Assembly: GCA_009777165.1 (NCBI GenBank)
Contig: WRML01000127.1
Span: forward strand, 1-6,690
Direction of reading: 5' to 3'
Source: Kiritimatiellota bacterium
GTDB lineage: Bacteria; Verrucomicrobiota; Kiritimatiellia; RFP12; UBA1067
DNA length: 6,690 nucleotides
The notes beneath the pieces are model-generated. The model was not told the origin of the DNA. It ran no database searches and worked only from the letters and a program-made list of their open reading frames with translations. Positions 5,678 to 6,690 of the stretch are shown piece after piece. The number at the start of each line of letters is the position of its first letter. The first letter of the stretch is position 1. The position numbers and the translations under genes are program-made.

Positions 5678-5761
5678 CATCTTCCCAACACACACGAGTG
5701 AAGCCCCTTTCCCAAACTCGCGTAGGGCAAGAGCATGACCCTGCGCAAGATGTGGAAGATG
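5678..5761. repeat. Nested inverted repeats bounded by near-direct repeats (small mobile-element-like unit)
   Basis: CATCTTCC (5678-5685) and GGAAGATG (5754-5761) are perfect terminal inverted repeats of an 84-base segment. Outside them lie GGAAAAGG (5670-5677) and GGAAAAAGG (5762-5770), which look like a target duplication differing by one A. Inside are two further stems: CGAGT/ACTCG (5695-5699 and 5716-5720) and GCGTAGGG/CCCTGCGC (5720-5727 and 5739-5746, with one G-T pair). The two inner stems share base 5720, so both cannot form fully at once. This may be a tiny non-coding repeat or the termination region of two convergent genes. Confidence 0.45.
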
Positions 5762-5762
5762 G

Positions 5763-5783
5763 GAAAAAGGCTATTCCTTTTTC
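5763..5783. terminator. Possible bidirectional terminator overlapping the hydrolase stop codon
   Basis: GAAAAAGG (5763-5770), loop CTATT and CCTTTTTC (5776-5783) form a perfect but AT-rich 8-bp stem between convergent genes. The loop includes the stop codon of the hydrolase gene. The stem arms themselves supply the A and T runs, and no separate T tract follows, so termination strength is doubtful. Confidence 0.3.
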
Positions 5784-6690
5784 GGCGGTTGGCTACACAG
5801 ATGCACGAACGCCTCCGTGATGCGGAGGACCTGCTCATGCGTGACGGTCAGGAAACGGTGCAATCCGTCCGGATCGGGCGTGAACGCCGTGATACCCTCG
5901 TCCGTGACCTGCACACGGTGCGGCTCGGACACGCCGAAATAGCCGCGGTCAGGGAAAACGGCGTACAGCACGCTCGTCAGGTCCCACGTCGGGCGGTTGT
6001 GCGGCGGCGGCTCATAGCGGATGTACCCCTCCTTCACGATGTGGTACGGGACATAATCGTAGTCGCGCAAGATGCTCTCGGAGGGATACCCGATGGCTTG
6101 TCCGATTTCAAACCCGCTGAACACGATCGGCACGGGACACGTCTCCACCAGCTTCTTCGCGGAGGGGATGTCCTCCACCACGTTGTACTCGCGGTGCGGT
6201 TTCTCGTCGCCGGAAACCTTCTTGAAATACCCCGCCATCACCGACAGCAGCTTGACCTTCGCCTTGACCAGATCCTTCCCGTTCAGGGGTGACACGTCAT
6301 CCCCGGGCGAGTCGAGCAGTCGCGCCAAGTTCGTTGAGAACCCGACCTGCACGATCACCACCGAACCTTCCGCCTCCGCCGCCAGCACCTTGCGCAAGAC
6401 GCTCACCGCGTCCGGCGCGTCCTCGCCACTCTTGACCGTGTGCGGGTAGCGCGGCGCACCGTCGTCGGTCTCACTGACCAGCCCGAGGTATTTGCCCTGA
6501 TCCTTTGTCACGCCGTTGCGCACCGCCCCGAGGGGGACGCGCTTGCCGTAGAACGTGTTCGCCGCGTCGCAGAACGGGATGGAGAGCGGATGGTCTTTCG
6601 TCGAGGTCACTGCGATCAGTCGACAATGCCCGCGCGTCTCCAGCGTATGGATCAGCGCAAGCGCCATCAGGTCGTCAATGTCATTGCCCA
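5771..6690 (-). CDS. Nucleoside hydrolase-like protein (IU-nucleoside hydrolase family), N-terminus missing
   Basis: Enzymes of this family split the N-glycosidic bond of ribonucleosides, releasing base and ribose. The gene runs off the right edge, and about 305 residues are seen. The first visible codons read GNDIDDLMALALIHTLE (bases 6638-6688), the calcium-binding aspartate cluster of the family (usual form D-x-D-x-G-x-D-D-x-x-A). Counting from the Met at 6667, further landmarks are VGFSTNLARLL (108-118, the threonine loop), REYNVVEDIPSAKKLV (159-174, matching the family's E-x-N ribose-binding segment), SGFEIG (184-189) and RPTWDLTSVLYAV (225-237, the late calcium-binding aspartate). Trp228 precedes that aspartate where well-studied enzymes have His, so substrate preference may differ. 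Only the first few dozen residues are missing, so any signal peptide cannot be judged. The gene converges on the transporter. Base specificity is not predictable. Confidence 0.85.
   Translation of the reverse strand, partial: GNDIDDLMALALIHTLETRGHCRLIAVTSTKDHPLSIPFCDAANTFYGKRVPLGAVRNGVTKDQGKYLGLVSETDDGAPRYPHTVKSGEDAPDAVSVLRKVLAAEAEGSVVIVQVGFSTNLARLLDSPGDDVSPLNGKDLVKAKVKLLSVMAGYFKKVSGDEKPHREYNVVEDIPSAKKLVETCPVPIVFSGFEIGQAIGYPSESILRDYDYVPYHIVKEGYIRYEPPPHNRPTWDLTSVLYAVFPDRGYFGVSEPHRVQVTDEGITAFTPDPDGLHRFLTVTHEQVLRITEAFVHLCSQPPKKE

Noticed and set aside
5608..5838. Minus-strand 76-codon frame between the transporter and the hydrolase gene.
   Set aside because: It overlaps the coding ends of both genes and the inverted-repeat segment, and its product is arginine/serine-rich with no family features.

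Overview
The window looks like chromosomal DNA from a free-living or gut-type Gram-negative bacterium. An outer-membrane beta-barrel gene with a signal peptide supports the Gram-negative call. My best guess is the Planctomycetota-Verrucomicrobiota-Chlamydiota group, near Kiritimatiellota or Lentisphaerota. That rests on the GC-rich palindromic intergenic repeats, the preference for CCC and GGG codons, and a GERPREP-type peptide encoded by a palindrome inside a gene. These features resemble that group from memory; I have run no search. Nothing in the window is plainly a phage, plasmid or CRISPR system.

Layout, left to right. Positions 1-1527 (+) hold the 3' part of a large gene for a DUF3857/transglutaminase-like protein, cut by the left edge, in which all three expected catalytic positions appear to be replaced. 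Tail-to-tail with it lies nth (1601-2341, -), encoding endonuclease III with an intact active site and iron-sulphur ligands. Upstream of nth on the same strand is a 477-residue outer-membrane porin of the alginate-export type (2453-3886, -). It has a clear ribosome binding site and a convincing promoter whose -10 box lies inside a palindrome.

A gene-free stretch of about 600 bases (3887-4486) separates the porin from a divergently oriented transporter. It holds the porin promoter, a tandem 10-mer, two related hairpins, two 39-bp direct repeats exactly 90 bp apart, three perfect GC-rich hairpins in a row, one AT-richer hairpin and the transporter promoter. The transporter (4487-5659, +) is a 12-helix major facilitator protein resembling sugar:proton symporters. 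After a 111-base spacer containing nested inverted repeats bounded by a near-direct repeat comes the 3' part of a nucleoside hydrolase-like gene (5771-6690, -), cut by the right edge.

Functionally, the porin, the transporter and the nucleoside hydrolase could all serve uptake and breakdown of small carbohydrates or nucleosides. They are not in one operon, so this link is weak. nth is housekeeping DNA repair. I found no convincing new multi-gene system. The points most worth a second look are the apparently dead transglutaminase, the repeat-dense intergenic region, the operator-like palindrome on the porin promoter, and the mobile-element-like inverted repeat between the last two genes.
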